A stretch of 64,000 bases of DNA from contig CACYJV010000002.1 of NCBI GenBank assembly GCA_902774815.1, forward strand, positions 80,373 through 144,372. The letters are read 5' to 3'. This document shows, piece by piece, positions 51,018 through 60,800 of this stretch; the stretch's first letter is position 1; each line of letters opens with the position of its first letter. This stretch comes from an uncultured Prevotellaceae bacterium (GTDB lineage Bacteria; Bacteroidota; Bacteroidia; Bacteroidales; Bacteroidaceae). A program made the position numbers and the translations under genes. The notes under the pieces were generated by a model. It worked only from the letters and a program-made list of their open reading frames with translations, was not told where the DNA came from and did not search any database.

Positions 51018-51150
51018 TCAACCTGCCCAGAGGGGTCCGGGCACTATGCCGCAACACCCCTCCAAAGGCAACATTACCCTAAGGCAAACGCCTTCTTTGG
51101 CTCAAAAACCGTAAAAGATGAGCCATCGAAGCAAAAAAGTTCGGGATTTG

Positions 51151-51182
51151 TTTGGTAATTCCAAATAAATCCCGTATCTTTG
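51151..51182 (+). promoter_or_regulatory. Promoter of tRNA-His
   Basis: TTTG (51151-51154), a 20-nt spacer and TATCTTTG (51175-51182), 41 nt before the mature tRNA. Confidence 0.85.
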
Positions 51183-51222
51183 CACTCGCTTTTGAAAAGA
51201 AGCTCATCAATACAACCAACAT

Positions 51223-51297
51223 GGTGCCCGTAGTTCAGTTGGTTAGAGCGTCAGATTGTGGTTCTGAATGTCGTGGGTTCGAGTCCCACCGGGCACC
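51223..51297 (+). tRNA. tRNA-His (GTG anticodon)
   Basis: Acceptor arms GTGCCCG (51224-51230) and CGGGCAC (51290-51296) pair. The anticodon GTG is at 51258-51260 within GATTGTGGTTC. The T arm GTGGGTTCGAGTCCCAC is perfect. The extra G(-1) expected for tRNA-His is present at 51223, opposite discriminator C at 51297. CCA is not encoded. Confidence 0.97.
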
Positions 51298-51303
51298 CTG
51301 AAA

Positions 51304-51333
51304 AGACATCGCCGTCAGGCAATGTCTTTTTTT
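51304..51333 (+). terminator. tRNA-His terminator, first copy
   Basis: AGACATCGCC-GTCA-GGCAATGTCT followed by a T-run of seven. Confidence 0.9.
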
Positions 51334-51356
51334 GTGAGCAGTCCACAACCCAAGGT

Positions 51357-51385
51357 AGACATCGCCGTCAGGCAATGTCTTTTTT
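51357..51385 (+). terminator. tRNA-His terminator, second copy
   Basis: An exact repeat of the first hairpin (AGACATCGCCGTCAGGCAAT...) followed again by a T-run. The duplication covers about 29 bp, with 23 bp between copies. Confidence 0.9.
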
Positions 51386-51407
51386 GTGTGAGAAGGCTAT
51401 CTCCAAA

Positions 51408-51446
51408 CAACAACCCCTTGTAAGTCGAACTTACAAGGGGTTGTTG
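51408..51446. terminator. Perfect 18-bp stem with 3-nt loop
   Basis: CAACAACCCCTTGTAAGT (51408-51425) and its exact complement (51429-51446) around CGA. It lies between the tRNA unit (plus) and asnB (minus) and probably ends the asnB transcript. Confidence 0.8.
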
Positions 51447-51533
51447 TTCCTAACTTCTTCAAACTTGTGCCACTTTATTTATCAATGAAGCATAATAAGA
51501 ATGTCAAATAATGTTTGTTAACAAGCATTCCGA

Positions 51534-53198
51534 TTAATAGGCCTGCTCATGTACGCCTTTGACGGCACGGCCACTAGGGTCGTTCATGTTGCGGAAGGCG
51601 GCATCCCACTCGAGGGCGATGGTGGTGGAGCATGCGACGCTGGCCTCTGAAGGCACGCTACGGGCTGCGGAGTCAGAGGGGAAGTGCTCGGCGAAGATGC
51701 TGCGATAGTAATACTCCTCCTTGTTCTTGGGCGGATTGATGGGGAAGCGCTCGGCAGCATGAGCCATCTGCTCGTCGGAGACGGCCTCGGCAGTAATCTG
51801 CTTCAGTGTGTCGATCCATGAGTAGCCAACTCCGTCGGAGAACTGTTCCTTCTGCCTCCACGCTACTTCGCTGGGCAACAGATGAGCAAAGGCTTCGCGC
51901 ACAATCTTCTTCTCGATAGTTGGGCCTGGGCACATCTTGGCTTCGGGATTGGTGCGCATAGCGACATCGAGGAACTCCTTGTCGAGGAAGGGCACACGTC
52001 CTTCAATGCCCCACGCACACAGGCTCTTGTTGGCACGCAGGCAGTCGTAGAGGTGGAGTTTGGAAAGTTTGCGCACCGTTTCTTCGTGGAAGTCGCGGGC
52101 CGACGGTGCTTTGTGGAAGTAGAGGTAGCCGCCGAAGACCTCGTCGGCGCCTTCGCCACTGAGTACCATCTTGATGCCCATAGACTTGATGACGCGTGCG
52201 AGCAGATACATCGGCGTAGAGGCACGAACAGTGGTGACGTCGTAGGTCTCGATGTAGTAGATAACGTCGCGAATGGCATCGATTCCTTCCTGAATGGTAT
52301 AGTTGATTTCGTGATGAACGGTACCTATATGGTCGGCCACGAGGCGTGCCTTTGCCAAGTCGGGAGCTCCCTTCAGGCCTACGGCGAAACTGTGCAGGCG
52401 TGGCCAGTAGGCACGCGTCTTCGAGTCGTCCTCTATGCGATGCTCGCTGAACTTCTCGGCGAGGGCAGAGATGACGCTACTGTCGAGGCCTCCGGAGAGG
52501 AGCACGCCATAGGGCACGTCGGACATGAGCTGTCGCTTCACGGCGGCTGTGAGGGCATCACGGATGACTTCGACAGAGGCAGGGTTGTCCTTCACGGCAT
52601 CAAACTGCATCCAGTCGCGCTGGTAGTATCGGCACATGCGGCCCTCACGACTCCAGTAGTAATGGCCTGGCAGGAAGGGCTCGTAACGCTGGCACCGGCC
52701 TTCGAGGGCCTTCAGCTCGCTGGCTACATAGAGGGTTCCGTCGTCGTCGTAGCCGATGTATAGCGGTATGACGCCAATGGGGTCGCGAGCAATGAGGAAT
52801 TCATCGCGCTCTTCGTCGTAGAGGACAAAGGCGAAGATACCGCTGAGTTGTTCAAGGAAATCAATACCATTTTCGCGATAGAGAGCTAAGATGACCTCGC
52901 AGTCACTTCCTGTTTGGAAATTATATCTGCCTGCAAAACAACGACGAATCTCCTGATGATTATAGATTTCTCCATTGACAGCTAATACTTGTTTCCTGTC
53001 TGGCGAGTAGAGTGGTTGTCCACCTGATTCAGGGTCGACAATACTCAGTCGTTCATGAGCGAGAATGGCAGAGCCACCACAATAGATGCCACTCCAGTCA
53101 GGACCGCGATGGCGAATCTTCTGGCTCATTTTCAATGCCTTATCACGAAGAGCCTGTGGCTGCTCTTTCATATTTAATATTGCTACAATTCCACACAT
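51534..53198 (-). CDS. asnB: Asparagine synthase B, glutamine-hydrolysing
   Basis: Makes Asn from Asp with glutamine and ATP. It has 554 residues, the normal AsnB length. The glutaminase domain starts with catalytic Cys-2 (MCGIVAIL), with RHRGPDWSGIY and AVNGEIYNHQ. The synthetase domain has the PP-loop VLLSGGLDSSVISAL, VLSGEGADEVFGGYLYFHKA, IEGRVPFLDKEFLDVAM and EKKIVREAF. It lies 44 bases after the half-length carB on the same strand and is probably in one unit with carA. Confidence 0.97.
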   Translation of the reverse strand: MCGIVAILNMKEQPQALRDKALKMSQKIRHRGPDWSGIYCGGSAILAHERLSIVDPESGGQPLYSPDRKQVLAVNGEIYNHQEIRRCFAGRYNFQTGSDCEVILALYRENGIDFLEQLSGIFAFVLYDEERDEFLIARDPIGVIPLYIGYDDDGTLYVASELKALEGRCQRYEPFLPGHYYWSREGRMCRYYQRDWMQFDAVKDNPASVEVIRDALTAAVKRQLMSDVPYGVLLSGGLDSSVISALAEKFSEHRIEDDSKTRAYWPRLHSFAVGLKGAPDLAKARLVADHIGTVHHEINYTIQEGIDAIRDVIYYIETYDVTTVRASTPMYLLARVIKSMGIKMVLSGEGADEVFGGYLYFHKAPSARDFHEETVRKLSKLHLYDCLRANKSLCAWGIEGRVPFLDKEFLDVAMRTNPEAKMCPGPTIEKKIVREAFAHLLPSEVAWRQKEQFSDGVGYSWIDTLKQITAEAVSDEQMAHAAERFPINPPKNKEEYYYRSIFAEHFPSDSAARSVPSEASVACSTTIALEWDAAFRNMNDPSGRAVKGVHEQAY

Positions 53199-53242
53199 AG
53201 TTCTATTTACGATTGATGGTTATTTTATTCACCACTTGTACC

Positions 53243-54943
53243 TTAGCAATAAGAGAGATAGAGGTAGTTGGTTTGTGCCGGGTATTCCGCCGCCAGGGTA
53301 TCAATCTGGTTGACCGTAGGTACGATGCCGAGTTCCTTACGCCATTTACGGATAGTGAGGCCGGTTTGTTCCGCTTTCATGCAACTCTCAAGTCCTATGG
53401 CTCTGCCAATTTGGAAATCGGAGAAACCGTAGATCTTAGCTTTGTGCAGCAGATTGACAAACTCGGGAGTTTCAAGATACTCTATCAATTCGAGTGGTTC
53501 CATAAATGTCACGATGTCGGCCAATTGACTGAACTCGTGCAGTTGGAGGTCGATGTCGATGATATGTTTCAGCTTTTGCAAGAACCAGCGGTCGATCATG
53601 GTTAGTTGGTGAATCTGTTCAATACTGTAACCCAGTTTCATAGCTTTCGACACAACGAAGATACGCATATCGGTAGGATCATGAAGGGCCTTCGCAATAT
53701 CTCGGATTTTAATTTCATGATTCTCCACGAATCCATGCATACCCTGCCCTATCATGCGCAAGCCTTTCTGCAGAGCCTCCTCGAAGGTGCGACCGATAGC
53801 CATCACCTCGCCGACGCTTTTCATCGACGAGCCGAGCTCACGCTTGACACCACGAAACTTCGTCAAGTCCCAACGCGGAATCTTCACGGCTACGTAGTCG
53901 AGTGCTGGTTCGAAGAAGGCTGAAGTAGTTTTGGTAACGGAATTCTTCAGTTCGAAGAGACCGTAACCCAATCCCAGCTTCGCCGCTACGAAGGCAAGCG
54001 GATAGCCAGTAGCTTTGGATGCCAAAGCCGAAGAACGACTGAGACGGGCGTTGACCTCGATGACTCTATAGTCCTCCGACTGCGGGTCGAGGGCATACTG
54101 CACGTTACATTCGCCCACAATGCCGATGTGTCGGATGATTTTGATGGCCAGTGCGCGGAGCTTGTGGAACTCGCTGTTAGAAAGCGTTTGCGACGGAGCG
54201 ACGACAATCGACTCACCCGTGTGGATGCCCAACGGATCGAAATTCTCCATGTTGCAGACGGTGATGCAGTTGTCGTAGCGGTCGCGTACCACCTCATATT
54301 CTATCTCTTTCCAGCCCCTTAGCGATTTCTCCACTAAAACCTGTGGTGAAAACGAGAAGGCTTCCTCTGCTTGTGCGAGCAGTTTTTCTTCGTCGTCGCA
54401 GAAGCCGCTACCCAGACCACCAAGGGCATAGGCAGCCCTGAGTATTACGGGAAATCCTAATTCGCGAGCAGCATTCTGCACTTCCTTCACGGTGGAGCAA
54501 GCCTCACTCTTGATGGTCTTCACTCCAATCTCGTCGAGCCGTCGGACAAAGAGATCGCGGTCTTCAGTGTCGATGATGGCCTGAACGGGTGTTCCCAATA
54601 CCTGAACTCCGTATTTGTCGAGCACGCCTCTTTTATAGAGTTCCACGCCGCAGTTCAACGCCGTCTGCCCTCCAAACGACAACAGGATGCCATCGGGCCG
54701 CTCCTTTTCAATCACACGCTCCACAAACTCGGGAGTGACAGGTTGAAAATAAACCGTGTCGGCCACATCTTTGCTCGTTTGCACAGTTGCTATATTCGGA
54801 TTGATCAGCACCGAGTGGATGCCTTCTTCCTTCAAGGCTTTCAGTGCCTGTGCACCACTATAGTCGAACTCACCCGCCTGTCCAATCTTTAGTGCTCCGC
54901 TGCCTAACAGCAACACTTTCTTAATCATACGTTTTTCCATCAT
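53243..54943 (-). CDS. carB: Carbamoyl-phosphate synthase large subunit, N-terminal half only
   Basis: Protein of 566 residues, against about 1070 for standard CarB. It contains the complete carboxyphosphate synthetase half ([98 protein letters not shown]) and the oligomerisation region ([20 protein letters not shown] through [13 protein letters not shown]). It stops at [12 protein letters not shown], precisely where the second, homologous half should begin. The carbamate-phosphorylating half and the allosteric domain are absent, and asnB follows after 44 bases. It overlaps carA by 4 bases. It is either a naturally split gene with the other half elsewhere, or a deletion. Confidence 0.9.
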   Translation of the reverse strand: MMEKRMIKKVLLLGSGALKIGQAGEFDYSGAQALKALKEEGIHSVLINPNIATVQTSKDVADTVYFQPVTPEFVERVIEKERPDGILLSFGGQTALNCGVELYKRGVLDKYGVQVLGTPVQAIIDTEDRDLFVRRLDEIGVKTIKSEACSTVKEVQNAARELGFPVILRAAYALGGLGSGFCDDEEKLLAQAEEAFSFSPQVLVEKSLRGWKEIEYEVVRDRYDNCITVCNMENFDPLGIHTGESIVVAPSQTLSNSEFHKLRALAIKIIRHIGIVGECNVQYALDPQSEDYRVIEVNARLSRSSALASKATGYPLAFVAAKLGLGYGLFELKNSVTKTTSAFFEPALDYVAVKIPRWDLTKFRGVKRELGSSMKSVGEVMAIGRTFEEALQKGLRMIGQGMHGFVENHEIKIRDIAKALHDPTDMRIFVVSKAMKLGYSIEQIHQLTMIDRWFLQKLKHIIDIDLQLHEFSQLADIVTFMEPLELIEYLETPEFVNLLHKAKIYGFSDFQIGRAIGLESCMKAEQTGLTIRKWRKELGIVPTVNQIDTLAAEYPAQTNYLYLSYC

Positions 54944-56076
54944 CCTAACATCTTTACAAATTCGTCAAACATCCATTCTGTATCGGTAGGACCGCTGCAG
55001 GCCTCGGGATGAAACTGAGCCGACATCCAGGGATTCGTCTTATGCCGGATGCCTTCGTTCGAACCGTCGTTCATGTTCACAAACAGCGGTTCCCAGTCTG
55101 CAGGAAGCGTTTTGTCGTCTACTGCATAGCCGTGGTTCTGCGAGGTGATGAAGCATTGTGTGCTACCCACTCGCTGCACAGGCTGGTTGTGTGAGCGATG
55201 GCCGTATTTCAGCTTGTAGGTGTTCGCCCCGACAGCACGGGCCAACAACTGATTGCCAAGACAAATGCCCATGCAAGGACGGATTGCAGACCCACCCGCA
55301 GGAGAAGGGCCGTCGCCTTTTGCCGATTCAGTCTTTAAGAACTGCCGAATATGTTCAACCGTCGCCTCGCATTGCTCAGGGTCGCCGGGACCATTAGCCA
55401 GAAAAAGTCCTTCGAAGGAGAGCTGGTTGAAGTCGTAGTCCCAAGGAACGCGAATCACCTCCAAGCCTCGTCTGACGAGACAGCGAATGATGTTCGCTTT
55501 CACGCCGCAATCCACTAAGACCACCCGTTTCCCAGCACCTTTATTGTAAGTAATGAATTCTCTGCACGACACCTTCTCCACCCAATTCACGCTCCCATAC
55601 TTCTGGAGGTCATTAAACTCCCCTTCCTTGGGGAAGGGAAGGGGTTGGGCTTCTATCCTTCCCATCATCACTCCATGCTCGCGGAGCACCTTCGTCAGCT
55701 GGCGGGTATTGATGCCCGTGATGGCGGGTATCTTCTCTCGCTTCAGCCATGAAGCCAGGCTTTCGCGCGCATTCCAATGGGAGAATTCCTCGCTATAGTC
55801 GGCCACCACCAGTGCTTTGACATGAATCTTCTCGCTCTCCATGAACAACGGCAGGCCGTCGGCACCCATTCCCGTGTCGGGCACGCCATAGTTGCCTATC
55901 AGTGGAAATGTGGTTACAAGTATCTGGCCGGCATAGCTCGGGTCCGTCAGACTCTCTGGATAGCCCGTCATAGCAGTGTTGAACACTACCTCGCCCACGG
56001 TGTTAGCATCGTAGCCGAACGACCAACCAAGAAAAACCGTTCCATCTTCGAGTATCAATCTTGCAGCTCTCTTCAT
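54940..56076 (-). CDS. carA: Carbamoyl-phosphate synthase small subunit
   Basis: Glutaminase subunit feeding ammonia to CarB for Arg and pyrimidine synthesis. It has 378 residues. The N-terminal CPSase domain ([20 protein letters not shown]) precedes the class I amidotransferase domain. That domain has [16 protein letters not shown], nucleophile [37 protein letters not shown] and the His/Glu end [20 protein letters not shown]. Residues 142-154 ([13 protein letters not shown]) are encoded by a palindromic repeat at 55615-55652 in the loop between the two domains. The carB start overlaps the stop (ATGA). Confidence 0.96.
   Translation of the reverse strand: MKRAARLILEDGTVFLGWSFGYDANTVGEVVFNTAMTGYPESLTDPSYAGQILVTTFPLIGNYGVPDTGMGADGLPLFMESEKIHVKALVVADYSEEFSHWNARESLASWLKREKIPAITGINTRQLTKVLREHGVMMGRIEAQPLPFPKEGEFNDLQKYGSVNWVEKVSCREFITYNKGAGKRVVLVDCGVKANIIRCLVRRGLEVIRVPWDYDFNQLSFEGLFLANGPGDPEQCEATVEHIRQFLKTESAKGDGPSPAGGSAIRPCMGICLGNQLLARAVGANTYKLKYGHRSHNQPVQRVGSTQCFITSQNHGYAVDDKTLPADWEPLFVNMNDGSNEGIRHKTNPWMSAQFHPEACSGPTDTEWMFDEFVKMLG
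55615..55652 (-). repeat. Palindromic repeat translated inside carA
   Basis: AAACTCCCCTTCCTTGGGGA followed by AGGGAAGGGGTTGGG. It is inserted in frame, between MMGRIEA and the conserved VNWVEKVS segment. Confidence 0.85.
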
Positions 56077-56166
56077 TGTTTTCTATCGTTTCTCTAAGTA
56101 TGATTTACAATGGATTGTGTTAAGCTTTGAAGCCATCCGTGTCAATACATATTGTTTGCATTGCAA

Positions 56167-57549
56167 CTATTTGTTTTCCTTTTCCCTGATGTGCTCCTCG
56201 TATTCAGCCAATTCACGCTCACCGATATGTGCCAGGCCATAGTGTTCGTCGTGCTGCGAGAAGTCGAGGCCCACCTTTTCACTATAGGGTGAGACACGCA
56301 TGGGGATGAGACTGTCAATAAGTTTGTAGCCCAGCCAACTCATTGCGAACGTATAGACAAAGACGATGACAATGGCCAACAGATGATAGAGAAAGATGAT
56401 GAATCCCTCCCATGTCCCAGCTATAAGACCTTCCTGGATGAAGATTCCTGTCAGGATGGTGCCGAAGATACCACCCGTACCGTGAGTAGGAAATACGTCT
56501 AGTGCATCGTCTATGCTGCTGCGTGAACGCCAGTAGACGGCCACATTGCAGATGAGCGTAATGACGAAAGCAATGAAAATGCTCTGGCCGACGGTAACAT
56601 AGCCTGCCGATGGTGTGATAGCCACCAGACCAACCACGCAACCTACCGCAGCACCCATGGCCGATGGTTTGCGTCCACGCAGACAGTCGAAGAATATCCA
56701 TGTCATCATCGCTGTGGCCGAGGCTGTGTTGGTATTCAAAAATGCCTTTACAGCCTGTCCGTCAGCGTGAAGAGAAGAACCTGCATTGAAACCGAACCAG
56801 CCCAGCCAAAGTAATGCTGCGCCCAACAGCACGAATGGGATGTTTGCTGGTTCGCTCTTTTCGGTACTTCGACGGCCTAAATAGATAGCTCCGGCAAGAG
56901 CAGCGATACCCGATGATGCATGCACGACAATGCCTCCAGCAAAGTCGACGACTCCCCAGCGAAGGAATAATCCTTCGGGATGCCATGTCATATGAGCCAG
57001 CGGACAGTAGATGAAGAAGAAGAAAAACATCATAAAGAACAGGTAGGCCGAGAAACGTACACGTTCGGCAAACGACCCTGTGATGAGTGAAGGCGTAATG
57101 ATGGCAAACTTCATCTGGAACAAGGCAAAGAGTGCCAAAGGGATGGTTGCTCCACCAAGCACGTTGCCTGCTGGTGTCGTATAGACATCAGCTCCTACGT
57201 TCTGGAACATCAAGAACGTCAGCGGATTGCCAATGACACCGCCAACATCATCGCCAAAGCACAGTGAGAAACCGACGACCACCCACAGTACGGATATCAA
57301 TCCCATCGCAATGAACGACTGTAGCATGGTAGAGATGACATTCTTAGCTCCTACCATGCCACCGTAAAAGAATGAGAGACCTGGTGTCATCATCAACACA
57401 AAAATCGTGGCGGTTATCAGCCACGCCACATCAGCAGCCGATATTACCGACCAGTCACACTCGAACGTAGGCTCTCCTACAAACACACCTGCGGCAGCTA
57501 TCACTGTCATTGCTGCCATCAGAATTATCCAGCGTCTTTTTACCTTCAT
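56167..57549 (-). CDS. amtB: Ammonium transporter (Amt/MEP/Rh)
   Basis: Inner-membrane channel of 460 residues with about 11 helices after an N-terminal segment. Family signatures are MMTPGLSFFYGGMVGAKNVI, FAGGIVVHASSGIAALAGAI (with the pore His), GWFGFNAGSSL, PTHGTGGIFGTILTGIF (second pore His in THGTGG) and the conserved Phe gate residues. Its C-terminal tail (LDFSQHDEHYGLAHIG) may contact a PII protein. It is divergent from gltB and upstream of carA on minus, which fits nitrogen-controlled expression. Confidence 0.96.
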   Translation of the reverse strand: MKVKRRWIILMAAMTVIAAAGVFVGEPTFECDWSVISAADVAWLITATIFVLMMTPGLSFFYGGMVGAKNVISTMLQSFIAMGLISVLWVVVGFSLCFGDDVGGVIGNPLTFLMFQNVGADVYTTPAGNVLGGATIPLALFALFQMKFAIITPSLITGSFAERVRFSAYLFFMMFFFFFIYCPLAHMTWHPEGLFLRWGVVDFAGGIVVHASSGIAALAGAIYLGRRSTEKSEPANIPFVLLGAALLWLGWFGFNAGSSLHADGQAVKAFLNTNTASATAMMTWIFFDCLRGRKPSAMGAAVGCVVGLVAITPSAGYVTVGQSIFIAFVITLICNVAVYWRSRSSIDDALDVFPTHGTGGIFGTILTGIFIQEGLIAGTWEGFIIFLYHLLAIVIVFVYTFAMSWLGYKLIDSLIPMRVSPYSEKVGLDFSQHDEHYGLAHIGERELAEYEEHIREKENK

Positions 57550-57860
57550 GGCTTTTACCTTATTATATTATAATCGCAAATGTCATTTCGGCGACAAAGG
57601 TACGGTGATTGTTGGAAAAAAGCCGTATAAAACCCCAACTTTGCACCAATAATATCTGACAAACTTACAGATTGTAAGATAGCGAGCAAAGAATCGTATG
57701 GTTTTCTTTCATTTTATTGCGAATAGACGTGATTTTGTAACAAAACGTCACTTTAAGTAAATTACAGAAAAACTATTTTTACAAATACGATTTTTATTCT
57801 TTCTTTTTGTTTTTCTTTGCACCCGAAATCTACACAAGAGAAAGATTAAGTAAGGATAAT
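57550..57860. other. Divergent regulatory region between amtB and gltB
   Basis: A 311-bp AT-rich stretch. It holds the amtB -7 box and a small dyad CTTACA-GAT-TGTAAG at about 57664-57678 that could be an operator. TTCTTTGCACCC lies near 57820, resembling a promoter box without the TA. No leader peptide, riboswitch or terminator is convincing. Confidence 0.5.
57595..57602 (-). promoter_or_regulatory. Candidate -7 box of amtB
   Basis: TACCTTTG on minus, 45 nt before the amtB ATG. No good TTTG at the -33 position. Confidence 0.45.
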
Positions 57861-60800
57861 ATGGCAAGAAGTAAGCAAAACGGACTATATCAGCGACATT
57901 ATGAACACGATGCGTGCGGTGTGGGCATGGTAGTGAACATACACGGAGGGAAGAGTCATGAACTGGTGGATCAGGCCCTGCGTGTATTGGAAAACATGGA
58001 ACACCGAGGTGCCGAGACGCGCGACAAGACGGGCGATGGTGCAGGCATCATGTTGCAGATTCCGCATGAGTTCATTCTACTGCAAGGCATTCCCGTACCA
58101 GAAAAGGGGAAGTACGGAACAGGACTGTTGTTCCTGCCCAAAGAGGAAGAGGAGCAGCAAAAGATTCTCAGCGTGATGATAGAAGAGATCGAGCGCGAGG
58201 GCTTGCAGCTGATGCACCTTCGCACGGTGCCTACTTCTCCGGAAGTACTGGGGGAGGCTGCCCGACAGGTGGAGCCCGCCATCAAGCAAGCGTTTATAGC
58301 CTACCCGCAGCCCTTCACCAAGGGAGGGGAGTTTAGTTACTCTCAACATGATGACGCATCATTGAAGCGGAAGTTATATATCATAAGGAAAAGGATTGAG
58401 CGGCGTATAACGCATTCAGACTTCTACATTTGCTCACTATCCAACACAAATATCATCTATAAAGGAATGCTGACCAGCCGTCAGCTGCGGCGCTATTTCC
58501 CTGACTTGTCGAGCCCTTATCTGACAAGCGGATTAGCACTGGTGCACTCACGTTTCAGCACAAACACTTTCCCCACATGGTCGCTGGCCCAGCCTTTCCG
58601 CCTATTGGCTCACAATGGCGAAATCAACACCATTCGTGGCAACCGCGGATGGATGAAGGCACGCGAGAGTGTGCTCAACAGCGAGGCCCTCGGCGACATC
58701 AAGGAGATTTCGCCCATCGTGCAGGAAGATATGAGCGACTCTGCAAGTCTCGACAACGTGTTCGAGTTCTTGATGATGAGCGGTTTGTCGTTGCCTCACG
58801 CGATGGCGATACTTGTGCCGGAGTCGTTCAACGAGAAAAACCCGATTTCGGAAGACCTGAAGGCATTCTATGAGTACCACTCAATACTGATGGAGCCGTG
58901 GGACGGTCCTGCCGCCCTGCTTTTCTCCGACGGACGATATGCCGGCGGCATGCTCGACAGAAACGGTCTGCGGCCCTCGCGCTATACGATTACGAAGCAG
59001 GGGTTGATTGTCGTTGCCTCAGAGGTGGGTGTGATGGACTTCGAGCCTGGCGACGTGGTGTCCAAGGGTCGTCTGCAGCCCGGCAAGATTCTACTCATCG
59101 ACACGCAGGAAGGCAAGATCTACTATGATGGCGAGATTAAGCGACAGCTGGCGGGTGCGCATCCCTACCGTGAGTGGCTTAGCGAAAACCGCGTGCAGCT
59201 GGAAAAGCTGAAGAGTGGTCGGAAGGTAGATAATTCGGTAAGCGATTTTGAACAGAAACTCGCCACCTTCGGCTTCGGTCAGGAAGACATCGACAAGACC
59301 ATAGTGCCGATGGCAACAATGGGACAGGAACCCGTAGCAGCCATGGGCAACGACACGCCGCTGGCCGTGGTGAGCGACCGCCCGCAGCTGTTGTTCAACT
59401 ACTTCCGCCAGCAATTTGCCCAGGTGACAAACCCCGCCATCGACCCTATTCGCGAGGAACTGGTGATGTCGTTGACGGAATATATCGGTGCCGTAGGTAC
59501 CAATATTCTGACGCCCGACGAGTCGAACTGCAAGATGGTGCGACTGCCACAACCCGTGCTGACCAACACCCAACTCGATATCTTGTGCAACATAAGGTAT
59601 AAGGGATTTAAGACCATTAAGCTGGCTATGACCTTCGAGACACACTCCCACCCCGAGAGAGATTGTAGTGATTACGCTCAAGCCGGAGAAGCACTGAGGA
59701 TGGCTCTTGACAAACTCTGCAAAGATGCAGAGAAGGCTGTTGATGAGGGATACAACTACATTATTCTGACTGACAAATGTATCTTACCTCCCCTCCCCTC
59801 GGGAGGGGTCGGGGGTGGGTTCATCCCCTCTCTCTTAGCCGTCTCGGCCGTACATCACTACCTCATCAGCGTCGGCAAGCGCGTCCAGACAGCGCTGATC
59901 GTGGAGAGCGGCGAGATTCGCGAGACCATGCATGCCGCCCTGCTGCTTGGCTATGGAGCCAGCGCCTTGTGCCCTTACATGACCTTCGCCATCCTCGACG
60001 ACCTTGTGAAGCGGGGAAAAATTCAGGAGGACTATGAAACTGCTGAAAAGCACTATATCAAAGCCGTTGACAAAGGGCTGAAGAAGATTATGTCGAAGAT
60101 GGGCATCTCGACCATCAGAAGCTATCGGGGGGCGAAGATTTTCGAGAGCATCGGACTCGGCGAGGACTTGCTGCGAAGATATTTCGGTACGGACGTGAGC
60201 ACCATTGGCGGCATCGGACTGCAGGAGATTGCACGCGATGCCATTCGGCTGCGTGAGGCGGGTATGGAGGCTGCCGATGCTCAACACTCCGTTCTCAGTC
60301 CCCAACTCACCAATCATGGACTGTTCTCGTGGCGTAAGGACGGCATTCGGCATGCCTGGAACCCCGAGACGATTGCTCGTTTGCAGCTGGCCACCCGTTT
60401 GGGCAGCTACGAGAAGTTCAAGGAGTGGGCATCGCTCGTCGATGAAAAGGATAGCACTATCTTCATTCGCGATTTCATGGGATGGAAGAAGGCCGCGACG
60501 CCGACGCCCCTCGACGAGGTAGAGCCTGTCGACTCCATCGTGAAACACTTTGTGACGGGAGCCATGAGTTTCGGAGCTCTCAGCATAGAGGCCCACGAGG
60601 CATTGGCCCTGGCGATGAATCAACTCGGCACGCGCAGCAATACGGGCGAGGGTGGTGAGGACAACGCCCGATACCATCAAATCGTGAATCGCGAATTGCC
60701 AAATGGTAAATCTGTCGGCGTGTCGCTGTCGAGTAAAACCAAGCAGGTTGCCTCGGGACGTTTCGGCGTGACGGCAGAATATCTGGTGAATGCCGAGGAA

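Noticed and set aside
57699-57761. Short Phe-containing frame upstream of gltB as a leader peptide
   Set aside because: The Phe codons do not match the amino acid made by the operon, and no terminator or alternative pairing follows it.
57660-57860. Sigma54 (-24/-12) promoter for gltB
   Set aside because: No TGGCAC-N5-TTGCA match could be found, although nitrogen genes elsewhere often use one and a sigma54 activator is encoded at 48008.
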